64,000 nt of DNA, from positions 5,394,001-5,458,000 of the forward strand of contig JAPMAC010000207.1 in the NCBI GenBank assembly GCA_028671895.1. The letters run 5' to 3'. Below are positions 34,801 through 46,242 of the stretch, piece after piece. The stretch's first letter is position 1. Every line of letters starts with the position of its first letter. Source of the stretch: Oenanthe sinensis. Lineage: Eukaryota; Streptophyta; Magnoliopsida; Apiales; Apiaceae. The notes beneath the pieces were generated by a model that saw only the letters and a list, made by a program, of their open reading frames with translations, made no database searches and was not told the DNA's origin. A program made the position numbers and the translations under genes.

Positions 34801-35171
34801 GATTTCACCTTGGTGGCCAGGTAGAATACCTTGGAAGATGTCTGTGAGACTAGCTGGGATTAGAATTGGCTAATTTTGAGTATGTTGTAAAATATATTTA
34901 TATTGTTTTCCAGTTAATTTTCATATCGAAGTCTATCTGGTAAGGTAGAAAAGTTGTAATAATAATCAGTAGTTTGGTTTTCTGATTTCAATACTGTAAC
35001 CTGTATGCGATCCTGTTTTAGGGGGTCAGTTTTACTTTCAAATTGATTTCTCTTTTAAATCATTTTTTTTATTGAGTTTTCTTTTAAATTTTTATTTAAA
35101 GATATAAAGGTTTTGAATTATTTTTGTGTTAGTGGCACCAGATCTAGACCCCGGATCTGAGGGCTGTCACA

Positions 35172-35176
35172 TATAA
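35172..35176. repeat. Right target-site duplication of the LARD (TATAA)
   Basis: Matches 24547-24551. Confidence 0.93.
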
Positions 35177-35987
35177 AGTCGTAGTACTTGTTGTCTAGAC
35201 TTTGTTGTGAGGTGAAAGTGAAGTGAGGTGATCCTTGTTCTAAGACCCAAGTCCTAGACACGCCGACGGGGAGTTGGGTGTCTTTGCACCATGAGAAAAA
35301 TGAAAGATCCAAGACCTATGACCCAGATCCAAGACCTACATTGTTGTAGAGGAACATAGTCTACGCATGAATTTTTACGTATCTTTGAGGAGGTAAAGGG
35401 GAAGTTACGCTCCAAGATAAGATCATAAGGGATACTATGTGCCTGTGAAGAGGTAACGGGAAGTTATGCTCTAAGACCAGCTCGTAGGGGTACTACTTGC
35501 CTGTGAAGAGGTAACGGAAAGTTACGCTCTAAGACCAGCTTGTAGGGGTTCTACTTTGATTGTGAGGAGGTAACGGGGAGTTACGCTCCAAGATAAATCA
35601 AGTAGGTTTGCTATTGTATTTCGAGGGGTTAACGGGGAGTTGAGGTCCAAGATAGATACATAGTGTTGTAAAAGGCTTCTCCGCCACTATAAGGAGTACA
35701 TCTTTTTATAGTGCAAAATCTCGAGTTCAGGGAGGGACTCGGGGACTGGACTAGGGGTGAGTGGATCCGTTAGGGGATTGCGCCATCGCAAACCAGGATA
35801 AAAATACTGTGTTGTACTCTGTCTCTTTTCTCTCTTTTACTTTCCGCACTTTATTTACTAGTTGACTAGTAAAGATTTTAAAAAGAGAAAAGAAATTTAA
35901 AAACGCCAAGCTCTAAATTTTAAAAAGGGTATATAGCTATTCAACCCCCCCTTCTAGCTAATACCGCTCATTATTTGGGACCTATCA
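35177..35987 (+). repeat. Copia-1 3' LTR, second part
   Basis: Continues the match to the 5' LTR (about 8945-9749), including the 59-bp hairpin array at about 35392-35655, and ends GGACCTATCA. Confidence 0.93.
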
Positions 35988-35992
35988 GAGCA
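35988..35992. repeat. Right target-site duplication of Copia-1 (GAGCA)
   Basis: Matches 6013-6017. Confidence 0.9.
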
Positions 35993-36609
35993 AATGTGGA
36001 AGTGATCCTGAGTGGATCCCTTGATGAGATGAGAGCCCGTGGGGCTAGCTGTCTTCAAATAGATAAGTATGTTGAGATATTACCTCGGGGGGCCTTCTAC
36101 AATCTTCAGATTAGCAAATAATACCAAGTAAGGTGAGTCCATGAGGTTAGGAGCCTTTCAGCTAGTTATGAGAAATCCGTGCTAAGTACTCCGGGCTAGC
36201 GAAGCGATCCGGGGGCAGTGTGCCTGACCAAGCGAGCCGGACTGAGGGCCTCTTTGTCAAGTCCATGCAACCTGGGAGGTGATGAGAAGCGAACTGGGCC
36301 GAGGGCTGGTTCTCCTCTCTCTTCCTTCTTGAAGCTGAATGAGTCTAAGGCTGGTGAGCTGGCGATGCGACCTCGCGCTAGGCCAAGGGCCTTAGAATAT
36401 TTTACCATCTTTAGCATGATGTGATCTGGTTATGGGCTTAGAAGCCAAGTGAGTTCAGGTGCGAGGTGAGCTAGTCAACTTATGTTATTGGGTCTGCCTA
36501 GGACCCATGTTCAAATATTATGCATAACAAGAAGTAACCCACGTAACTCTGAAAATTTATACATCCAGGTTCCTTTACAGAAGGGTGGGAGTTTAAACCT
36601 TGTTTAACA
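35993..36609 (-). repeat. Gypsy 5' LTR, outer portion
   Basis: Sequence after the GAGCA duplication is GC-richer than its surroundings and resembles the 5535-6017 portion in composition. It ends CTTGTTTAACA, the inverted match of the TGTTA start expected for the minus-strand LTR. AT-rich host sequence starts right after, with ATAAA as the possible right half of the Gypsy target duplication. Open frames here (36196-36424) are compositional and not genes. Confidence 0.7.
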
Positions 36610-38715
36610 ATAAAATTAAACAAGCACAGTTTGTCTCATTTACGGCCGTACATATTTCTTCATGTATTTTTCGTTTTTATATATGGTCACTGGTCAGCAT
36701 GTGTTTTATTTTCTCACATATAACCCAACAAATTTTATAAATTAAAAAATAAATTAATTATGTTTAATTATTATTAATGTGTATTTATTTTTGCCAACCC
36801 GTATCAAATATGTTATATTGAATTAAATATGCAATAAATTATTAACTAAATTATTTATTAGATATTATATTCTCTTACGATTTATATTATTATCATTATT
36901 ACTAAAATATTATAATTTTTTTAATTATAGATTATATTAGAAAATAAAATATCGTTCATAATTTTTTAATTATCAATTTTTTCTATTATATTATCAATAT
37001 ATATACATATATATGTTATATTATTTCTTACATTTTAATTATGCATTGTATTAATTAATTACTCCTTGGAATTAATAAATTAGAGTCAAAGCGCATACAA
37101 TAATAAATATATGATGAATTATTTACTTTATATTTAAATTGAAAAAAATGAATTATAGTTAATTATATTTATAAAATATATTCTAAGTACTTTGAAATAA
37201 TTTTTTTTATTTTTACATTTTTTTAGAAGGTCTTAAATTTATAATATAAATAATTTAATATGTAGTTTTTTAAAAATAAATAAAATTAATAGTTTAAAAC
37301 ATGATATTTTTCATGTGAAGGCCTTTAATTTACAATGTAAATAATTTAAATGTTATTTTAAAAAAACATAATTGATAGTCTGAAACATAATATACAAATA
37401 TATAGTTTATGGATTCGATTAAAATGAAAAAAAAAACTTCTTTATATTTTTTATTAATAAATTAATTATATTTTTTTTATGTGAATTAAGCACCGTTTGG
37501 TATTGCTGTTATAAACAGTTGCAACAGCTTTTTGCTGAAAAACTGTTAAGTTGGTGTTTAGTAAAATTCAAAAACTGTTGTAGACAAAATGTTTTTGGCC
37601 TAAAAACTGCTGTTAGAAAAAGTATGTTCCCCATGTTTTTGGAGAAAAAAAATTTAGTTTTTACAAGAAATAACTAGAAGTTTCATCATCAAATCTCCCT
37701 AAAAACATTATTTTTATATATTATATCTCAAAATATGCATAGATTAAAAAAAAATACCAAACTGATTTTTCTAACACTTTTTCTTACAGTACAACAGTTT
37801 TCAACAGCAATCTCAAACAAAATCTTAGTCACTTCATTTCGCTCTACTTAAAAATATTGAATTTTGATATTTTTTCTCACAATTAAATAAAATTCGTTGG
37901 ATTTATGTTAGAAAAATAAAATTTATTGAATAAATTACAAAAAAACATAAAGTTTATTAACTTTTTTGACTAATAGCTCTGATTTCAGTAAATTAGTTTC
38001 AAAAGCCCATTTATCAATAGACAATCATTTATTCGTTTATGGCCTTGCAGCTCAATAAAAGTCGAATAAGCAAACAATCATCTAGAATCTACTCAATAGA
38101 CACCCTTTTGACTTGCTAAGAAATGATTGATGATTTCAGCAGGAGAAGATAATAACTTGAGATTGAATCTGAGCAGGACAAGATAGCAATTTTACGAATT
38201 TGTCATTTTGGAGTGAACAGAGTACATGTGTAAACTTGATGTGTAATAAAATTGAACCCCGTCAATGCAAGAAGGAAACATACAATGTATTGTAACTTCC
38301 ACCTGTCATATGTTAAGAGAGAATTATATATCCGTATCTCACTGAATAATTTCCCGCATGTCTCGATGATCAGAGTATTGCATGTGTTGCTATAATCAAT
38401 ATTTTTAAGCACAATAGGCTTGATACAACTACACCAAATATCTTCTACAGATGATAAAACCATATAGCTAGTAAGCAACAGCACAGATATAACCTCTAAT
38501 TGTCCTTGGTCCAGCATATGTTCTAAATTTATTGTTCACAAAAATTTAGAAGTCATGTTCATAAACTTAAGTCAATTGTGTGTTTGTGTTTGTGTGTGTG
38601 TGTATGTGTGTGTTGACAATCTCTGCTAAATTTCTTATTGGTATCTGCATATATAGCACAAGAGATCTCTACATAATGATTTTCACTTCATGCAACTTCC
38701 TAATGCATTCTGCTT
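36610..38715. other. AT-rich host intergenic DNA downstream of the protease gene
   Basis: No gene is supported. There are two imperfect direct copies of an AT-rich segment (about 37226-37316 and 37317-37400) and one MITE-like unit (37486-37836). The 104-codon minus-strand frame at 38517-38203 lies in the likely 3' flank of the protease gene and shows no family features. The 3' UTR presumably lies just left of 38716. Confidence 0.6.
37486..37836. mobile_element. MITE-like inverted-repeat element
   Basis: The left end has CGTTTGGTATTGCTGTT. The right end, reverse complemented, has TTGTTTGAGATTGCTGTT, and the similarity continues inward (AAACAGTT versus GAAAACTGTT). About 350 bp, non-coding. 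hAT-type ancestry is possible; target duplication not clear. Confidence 0.5.
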
Positions 38716-41700
38716 TTATGCCTTGAGATCATCAGACATGGCTGAAGGTATGCAATGAGTGGTTAAAATATCTGCAGTTGCAGCCTTCGCTTTCTCGGTC
38801 TGTAAGACCACAATCTACATTTAATGAGATTAAATGAATTATGATCAGAAAGACAGGCAGATAGTATACATTATTATCGAGTAAAAATGAAATTACAGCT
38901 AAAGCAAGATTCAGAACACACGAGGGGATAGAGAGAATGAACCTGTTGATATTCAAGATTAAATTTCATGTATTCTTCATCACAGTTCTCTACCATATAG
39001 GCTAAGCCCTTCAGATTCTTAACAGGTTTTCCATTAAAAGCAAGAACCTTCAAAAGTCAAGTTTAAATCAGAAAATAAGTTACTAGGTATACATAGAAAC
39101 TGTTATCTTTGGGCCTAGCAAAAGGGAGTCATATCTTCGCCAATGATAGATACTTTTTTCTAAATCTCAAGTAAAGTTTGAAAGCTATAACTTTTTGTTA
39201 CATGTAATTTTGTAAGATATTTTCTTACATTTAACTTGCAACCAATTTGTAAGTTATAACTTTTTTCTTAGACCATCTCCAATGCACGCCACCAAAATAG
39301 TGCAACTTTTACATTACTTTGGTGTCAAAATTACACCTTTCATAAAATCAACTCCAATGCAACTACACTATATTTTACACAAACACACGCCATTATTTTT
39401 ATATCAAAAATAGAATATTCTAACTTTCTTCAATTTTAATATAAAAAATAACTTCTTTTTCAATAAATTATTTGTTAACACAGAAATTTAGAAACGCACA
39501 CCATTATTTTTTTCCTTTTCTTTTAAATTTACAAAAAATTTACTTATGCATGCATTCTACATTTTTATTCAAAAAATATATTTATATAATACTTATATTA
39601 CGATATTTTGTAAAGGTTTAATTAAAATCATAAATAATTTATACTCAAAAGATATAAAAGAAATTGTAGAGTTGATAAAAAAATTAAATTAAATTACAAA
39701 AAAAATGAGTTTATTGGGACTTGAAAGGAATAATTTTTATTATTATTAACAAGAGGGTATAGTAGGTATTTTAAAAGACACTAAATTTGGTGTAAAGTGT
39801 AAACATTATGCCAACTGTATGTTTCACACCAAGTTTAGTGTCACACTATTCATTTGTTGTTAATGTTACACCATTATAGTGTTCCATTGGAAATGATTTT
39901 ACACTAACATTATTTTGGTGTTTTAGTGTCCCACCGGAGATGCCCTTGGTATATTTTGTTTCATGCAAGTTACAAATATTTTTGTTACATGTATATTCTT
40001 TCTTAATCTGACCGACTTATAAAGATATTACATTTTATATATCAGAAAGAATATTAAATTCTCTGTCTGAAATATGTTACCATCAATCCTTTATCACTGG
40101 TAAAAAAATAAACTTCATATGAATCTCATTTCCAGGCAATCTTAAAACACGTACTACATAATAATAATAAGAAGAATTAATAGTTTATAACCTGGGTGTT
40201 GACTATCTCTTCATAGCCAATATTGATATCCACCACAAGTACCTACACATTTGAAGAAGAAAAATACGCAGTGAGCACCTGCTCCATGCACTTCATATTA
40301 ACTCGCATATAAGATGCATGCGGCGTCAGGGCATCGAAAAGAGGGAAAACTAAGGTTGCTGGAAAGGATTTAGAAAGGAAAATTCACCTGAGAAAGAACA
40401 ACTACTTGTTCATCCACTGATTGTGCCATTCCGTGCAGATACTTGTCCAACAGCTTCACTGGGGCATCAAATTCGTAATCTTTTCCATACTAAACCCATC
40501 ATAACAAGAGTTTGAGATATATTAGATAAGAAACCTTCATAAGGTAGCACATGGAAGCCCTAAAATCCGGAATTGATTCGAACAAAAAGATCTACATAGG
40601 GGGGAGTTTGGTTCATGGTTAATGAGTCCATTTACGGGAATTAGAACCTCAATCCTATGTATTAATGTTTGAATAAGCAATTTGGTTGTTTGGAATGAGA
40701 ACCTCATTGCCAGACAGTGGGTAAATTATTTCCTATATACCCCTTGGGATTTCATATTATTACCATTTTTATTTACCCCCATTCCAATACCCATCATTCC
40801 CATAATCCCATCAACCAGCCAACACCCTTATAGAAACACTAAGCTTGAGGAATAGCTTAGGTAATTATAATTGATGACTAAAAACAGGTAGCAGATGTAC
40901 TTGTATAATAGACATTGGTGTGACCTCTTTTTAACCCAAATATGATCAACTTATTTATATAGATCTGATAAAGAGAAAAAACACTAAAAATAAATTTAAA
41001 AATTTCGAAAGTTCACCCAAGAAATAAATATTTTAATTATTTATTGGATGATTTAACCATGTGGATTTGAATAATATACTTTTTTGTATACCCCGGTAAG
41101 CTGAATCAATGTGTTTCATCACATACTAATCTATGCTGTTAAATATATATAAAATATACATTCTATGTTACAATAATCAATAATGATAGTCTATCATGAA
41201 AAATTAAATCAACATACATTACAGATATTGTATATTCTTCATATCCGCACAGTTGAATCATATACAGAAATCAGAATAAGTGGACCAAGCTTAACTTCTG
41301 AGGAAAAAATCTCCATGCCCAAAGAATATGTAAATATCAGGATACTATAAACAGTTGTCTTCGAAAAAAGTAGACTTAATTGCTTAGAATTAAAACTCCT
41401 AAATAAATCTAAACAATCATGAAGTAGTTGTTTACAGTTATACATACTGATTTTTGCTGTCTGACCACATATTTTTCTCTGCTATTAATAACTGAAAGTG
41501 ATGAGTTTGCCTTTATAACAAGTCATTAGATATTTAGCTCTTATGTAGTCTAAGGGCCAACAATATAGAACAAGATGGGAGTGACATAAAGAATAAGAAC
41601 GGAACAAGGGATTTCGTGGAACGAACTGAGGATAGTAATAAAGAATATGCTTTGTTAGTTACATTATATTCTTATAATTCAATTCTTTCCGACCTACAAA

Positions 41701-44700
41701 TGTGCAGAATTAGTAATCTTGAATATGTTTCCTTTTCAAGGAAGAAAATTGGGGGGGGGGGGGGGGGGGGGGGTCTTTACCTTCTCACTTGTTGCTTTCT
41801 AGTAAAATTCATTACCTCACTCCCCGCCTATATTTCCCTTTCCCTACACCCGTGATAGAGTTGTACAGGGGAAAACATCTCTCACTGTCAATGAGCCTTA
41901 TACAATTGGGGAATTCATTCATTTAATTTATTCTCTACGAACTTCTTTTGTTTATGTTTTTCATCTCCATCTTTACCACTGATCATTTTTCTAAATCAGC
42001 TTTTCAGGAAGTAAACAACTGGCACGGCTAGAGTCATATACCTGAAGCAACTGAGAACGAAAGTAAGAATAATTAACCTATACAAGTTTCAATTCAAAAT
42101 TTTATGACATTATAATAGTGGAATTTAATTATAACATCTAGTGCTTGTCAAAAAAATAAATTATAACATCTAGTGATAGTTTAAACCAGAGTAGAAAAAA
42201 TCAGTTCATCAAGTTGGAAGCATGCCACTTACACAGACCAACTGCTCCAAAAAATTATAAGCAAACATATTTTTATAGTGAGTTATTATGGGCATGTTTG
42301 GTTCACCAAACATAGCCGTTCCAACCCCTAATTAAATATATTAGTTCATTTATAAATTAAAAAAATATGCTTAAAAAGAAGGTAGAAATATTAGTAAAGC
42401 AAGGCATAGAGGGAAGAGAGAGAGAGAGACCAAGGTAATGTGAATAGTGTACCTCTGAACGCAAATACGGAACAGACACGGCTGAAAAAACAAATCCAGC
42501 AACAATGTAATAAGAAGGTGGTTTTCCCTTAATGTGTGCTGGTATAAGCCTTCTGTGAGTTGCAAGTTTAATATCAAACTCCAGTGTCTCAGAACTACGG
42601 AGAATTTTAACTAGAGCCTTATCTTCAGTATACTTTTGGGAAACAAGGTAACTGAAACTTATGCGTTCCCCATCCCTGAAAGGAACTGAACTTTGAGCTA
42701 TAAGCGCATATGAGAAACAATGTTTTCTTGAAAGGTGGAAATATTGTATTTGGCGAAGCTGTAAATGAAGAATCCAGCACACAGACTCGGAGACATGCAC
42801 TTTTATTTAACAAATATTTACGATTTGCCTATTCACATAATCTAATATTGTACATATGTAACATGCAAGTATATATGAATGGATAAAAAACAAGTAACAC
42901 TACACCCTAAGTCCCCACATGGAATTGAACATTAATATAATATTCCCTACAAAAAGTTATCTGGATTAACCGATTTATCTTGATGTTGTCAGGTACTACA
43001 CTCTCGAATCTCGCGATCATAGTATATTTTGTAGATTGCTGACCAGGGAAGCTATCTTTAGGATTGAACAAGGGCATTACAGCATTATCATGTGATTGGC
43101 ATACATTCACAACAAAATGGTAACCAGTGCCTATTTGTTCTGGAGATGCCTGTGTTAGGTTGTCAGCAAAATATTGAAAGACCTTCTATTCTTTGAAAGT
43201 GGTGATAAAAAATGACCTACAGAATTTTAATGACTGAGGTGCCAGAATGCAAGGTCTCAAGGATTTCAAAGAGTAGAGAACATACTAGAATACAAGTATA
43301 TTGTACATAGAAGAAGTATTTCCAATATTATAGTATTTTTTGTCAGAGTTCCATGTTATGAGAGTGTTCCAGGAAAAAGGATATATGAAAACATCATAGC
43401 TCAGATAAGATAAGGCTCACCTGTACCATCATTAGCAACATCAACCCCATCAAAGCTAAGGATAACATCAGATGGTTTTAAAAGATGAGATTCTGGAGCA
43501 GTAGGTTCAATCCGTTTTATGCGAACACCCTTCTGTTTAGGCCCCATTCCCATAGACATACGAAGATCAGGATTCTCCATCTTTTGCCACTCAACTCCAA
43601 GAATGGGAAAACCTGAAAATGAGAAGACGTTGCAAACCATATTACCATGAGTAAACAAAGGTAGTGCCTCACATATTCTAACTTAAGATGGATTACTACA
43701 CGATGAAATGAATGTCACGTCAAAACTTATATCTAAGATCAAATAAAATATCAATCAATAGCAGATATAGGTAAAAATAATACAGATCTAGAGGTGTATC
43801 ATACCTGTATACATTCCGTTCTTCTCATAATCATGAATAAAATGCAAAATTACTGGTGTTGGTATGACATATCCAATGTTCTCGGCATCGTCATGTTTAA
43901 GGGATTGAAATGCAATACCAACACACTTGCCGCTATCACTTAAGGCAGGCCCACCAGAATTTCCAGAGTTTATGGCAGCATCTATCTGAAAATGTATCAC
44001 GTAAGCGACAGATCATAACTTTGACAATAAGTTACACTAGAAACAAGATATAAATTAATCGTACGACCTGAAGTCCAAGAAGTTCTGTAGCTCCATGAAC
44101 ATATGATAGTATCTCAATGTGAGATACAACACCACTTGTAACTGAGATTGTGTCTCCGCCAATAGGGTAGCCAACAACTGTGACTGCATCTTGCAATACA
44201 GGCAATCCCCCAAATTCAAGAGGAGTCGATCCTTCCCAAAATTCTTCATTGCTCACTGTTAAATAGAGTTGTTGTTTCACAATGATAAACTTGAATTACA
44301 ATTAACCCTTTTAATAATCGATAAAAAGAACAAAAGGGATATATTTGAAGAAATGATAACAGGTTTTTGGTGGCCTAGTGACATTGCGATTAGACCGTCT
44401 TTAGCAAAGGTTGTGTATTATTTGTGTTAACGTTATAGGGTATTTGGGATAATAATAATAGCAAGTGGATTAAAAACCTTAAAAGTTTTAAACTACAAAC
44501 AACCTATATGATTGTATAGAAGGCATAAAAAGAATTTAGGAAATGTACTACAGACCCCAGAAAATACTAGTGTCTCAGAAATAAGATCTAATATGAGAGA
44601 CATGAGTCTCTCTACCAGCAGTTCAAGTTACTCTTTCGAAAAATAGTATCTTCAAATGATACAGCCACCAAAGCTACAAATAGAGACAATAGGCAAACTT

Positions 44701-46100
44701 CCTCGGAATTTTCAATCCCCACATGCTCGTCAACAAGAACTCTACGCGTCACCCGAAAATGGACATCAGGGTGAACTTCCCACTAAATAATTAACCACCT
44801 ACCAAATCCAAGTCCGCCAAAGGGACCTACTCCATGTAAATTGGAATATTCCACATAAACAACAACCTCCCACCATTGAGATTTGCATTTATATACTACC
44901 CACAACAAAGGTCATTTATATGCCCTAACCAAATAATCTATCAGCATGACATATTCCTCTTCTGCAATTAAATAATAATTAAAATATTTTGTGCAACCCA
45001 AAATTAGATAACCTCGTATTCTGAATGGAAAGTAAAGGTTAGAGTACAACTAAGATGTTTTACTCAAGGGTGAACATAGTGTTCAAGCATGACATTTTCA
45101 GAGCAACCGGGTGTAAAGGGAGATATACTATTGTATTTAAGATTGTAATAAGTTTATATTGATCAATAACATATTCTCTTACCAGAATGGTAAGGCACGA
45201 GGAGGTAGACCAAGTTAAACTATTGGTCTAACCTTGGTAAAATTCTTGTGTGTACTTTATACTTGGTGCAATTTAATTTTTGCATCACATCATACAAACT
45301 CAACTTATTATTGTTAATTGTTAATTTTAATTAAAAGAAGTAAGCCATTATGCTGGAAACCACACACAATCAATAGCTATCATTCAGTACAATGTAGTTA
45401 GCCTACAAAACTTATTCATCTAATCAATGTTTGCATTTTCAATAAAGAAAAAAACAAGAATATGAAGAGTGAATATATAACGAGCAAAAAAAGACTAACT
45501 AATAGCATCTCATATAAGCACCTATCATCTATCGCATTAAGTACCTCCACAACAAATATCTCATATAAGCTTAAATAGCATTTTACTAAAAAAACTCAAA
45601 AAAAAAAAAAAAACTTTGCCATCACAATACCATCCATATGAATTTCAAAATATATACATTCAATTACCGCAATATCAAGAAACAACAGGAGGTAATAAAA
45701 AAGCAAGAATCCAGACAGTAGACACACATTATCGTAAACAATATGTTCCCATTATGGTATTCTACCCATCAATATTCAATATTAATCATACATAAACACG
45801 TTTTTATCGTAAATCACAAAATTAGTGAATCGAAAAATGTATAATACCAATATCGCATTCGGGAGCAACAGCCAAAACAGAAGCTAAAAACTTGGTATCA
45901 GAGCCACGTTTCTTCAACTTAATCTGAGTAAAATGCTGTACAGAATGTGCATTAGTCAAGACCCTGTTACCCCCAATAACAAACCCACTACTACTGGAAC
46001 TATACTGTCTCTTTCTCTGCCATGGTAGCGAATAATTAGGCTCTGTGTGGGTACAAAACACCTTTACAACTGCGTCCATGGAAGGCATCACTTTCCCCAT
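38716..46100 (-). CDS. DEG10: DEG10-like Deg/HtrA serine protease, nine exons (possibly impaired)
   Basis: Exons on the minus strand: 46100-45848, 44255-44068, 43985-43805, 43612-43421, 42685-42453, 40489-40388, 40242-40192, 39047-38943, 38814-38716. All introns are GT-AG and the exons sum to 1404 nt (467 residues). The protease domain has His52 (LTNAHSVQ), Asp83 (ECDI) and Ser157 (NSGNSGGPA). A PDZ-like region starts at about 208 (GFPILGVEWQ), followed by the conserved plant Deg C-terminal region ending PSAMSDDLKA. Wording such as HSVQHFTQIKLKKRGS and GIAFQSLKHDDAENIGY fits DEG10 rather than DEG2 or DEG9. DEG10 of Arabidopsis is mitochondrial and about 120 residues longer; here the ATG begins right at the protease domain without a transit peptide, and an in-frame stop lies upstream. 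Exon 2 uses an AG that removes about four residues after the catalytic Asp. The protein may be mistargeted or inactive. Confidence 0.82.
39269..39950. mobile_element. MITE-like element in intron 7 of the protease gene
   Basis: The left end GACCATCTCCAATG and the right end, reverse complemented GGGCATCTCCGGTG, form imperfect terminal inverted repeats about 680 bp apart. Inner sequence shows repeated ACACCA/TGGTGT words in both orientations. Non-coding. TTA before the left end suggests a three-base target site but the right copy is not exact. Confidence 0.55.
40601..40830. mobile_element. Possible small MITE in intron 5 of the protease gene
   Basis: GGGGAGTTTGGTTCATGGTTAATG at the left resembles the reverse complement of the right end (AGGGTGTTGGCTGGTTGATGG), about 230 bp apart. 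Repeats are imperfect and no clean target duplication is seen. Confidence 0.35.
41751..41773. repeat. 23-base G homopolymer in intron 5 of the protease gene
   Basis: An unbroken run of 23 G on the plus strand (C on the transcribed sense strand). Length may be wrong in the assembly, since such runs are hard to sequence. Confidence 0.9.
44256..45847 (-). other. Intron 1 of the protease gene (1592 bp)
   Basis: Between exon 1 (donor TTG|GTATTA) and exon 2 (acceptor TTAACAG). Contains AT-rich sequence and an A-run at about 45597-45613. No ORF or repeat I recognise. Confidence 0.65.
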
Positions 46101-46234
46101 CGCCGGCGCGTGATCTTGCTCGACGTGGGGTTGTGGGGATGGAGATGGGCTTTCTTTAACTCGTTTTCTTTTGTTGGTGTTGTTGATGATGTTGGGTTTT
46201 TGTTTCCCAATTTGTTTCTACACTTGTGTTTGTG

Positions 46235-46242
46235 TTTTATAA
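46235..46242 (-). promoter_or_regulatory. TATA box of the protease gene
   Basis: TTATAAAA on the minus strand, about 135 bases before the ATG at 46100. A start near 46205 would give a leader of about 105 bases and no room for an upstream coding exon. Confidence 0.5.

Larger units (their letters stand above)
24552..35171 (+). mobile_element. LARD-like non-autonomous LTR retrotransposon (10.6 kb)
   Basis: Two direct repeats (24552-28996 and 30726-35171) differ by only about 16 substitutions and one small indel, counted by eye. Between them lie an initiator-Met primer site, 1.7 kb without credible coding sequence and a polypurine tract. TATAA duplications flank it. Very long LTRs around a short non-coding centre define LARDs. 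The LTR style (TGTAACG start, GTCACA end, initiator-Met primer) resembles Tekay-type Gypsy chromoviruses, a likely but unproven source. It needs proteins from another element to move. The near-identical LTRs show that insertion was recent, after that of Copia-1. Confidence 0.9.
30726..35171 (+). repeat. LARD 3' LTR (4446 bp)
   Basis: Nearly identical to 24552-28996. Differences I noticed include a transversion in GAGTATATCACT versus GAGTATAGCACT and one or two extra T in the T-run near 35065. It ends GGCTGTCACA followed by TATAA. Confidence 0.95.
6018..35987 (+). mobile_element. Copia-1: very large Sirevirus-type Copia element carrying a nested LARD
   Basis: LTRs at 6018-9749 and 21639-24551 plus 35177-35987 match each other almost base for base apart from small indels and TA-tract length. 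The primer site TGGTATCAGAGC, gag, pol in Copia order (protease, integrase, RT, RNase H), an extra ORF and a polypurine tract follow in order. GAGCA duplications flank it. Without the inserted LARD the element is about 19.3 kb, far above the usual 5-10 kb of plant Copia elements, mainly because of 3.7-kb LTRs and about 6 kb behind pol. Large gag with coiled coil, extra ORF behind pol and repeated polypurine tracts fit the Sirevirus lineage. gag-pol is broken and cannot support autonomous movement. Confidence 0.92.
1..36609 (-). mobile_element. Ty3/Gypsy (Tat-type) retrotransposon, left-truncated by window, split by nested insertion
   Basis: Read on the minus strand the order is 5' LTR, primer site, gag, protease, reverse transcriptase/RNase H, a second RNase H and the start of integrase. 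The second RNase H between RT and integrase and the gag zinc-finger style are known traits of the Tat lineage. The body occupies 1-5534. The 5' LTR begins beside the primer site at 5535, stops at 6017 where Copia-1 is inserted, and resumes at 35993 up to 36609. The LTR ends are TGTTA/TAACA type. The rest of integrase and the 3' LTR lie outside the window. Coding frames change several times, so this copy is dead. It is the oldest layer of the nest. Confidence 0.88.

Noticed and set aside
36196..36424. Overlapping frames on both strands in a GC-rich stretch
   Set aside because: Lies inside the outer part of the Gypsy LTR; composition explains the open frames.
38203..38517. 104-codon minus-strand frame left of the protease gene
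   Set aside because: No recognisable domain, low-complexity composition, lies in the probable 3' flank; no support as a gene.
42290..42330. GTTTGGTTCACCAAAC palindrome as a MITE end
   Set aside because: No partner end or target duplication found nearby.
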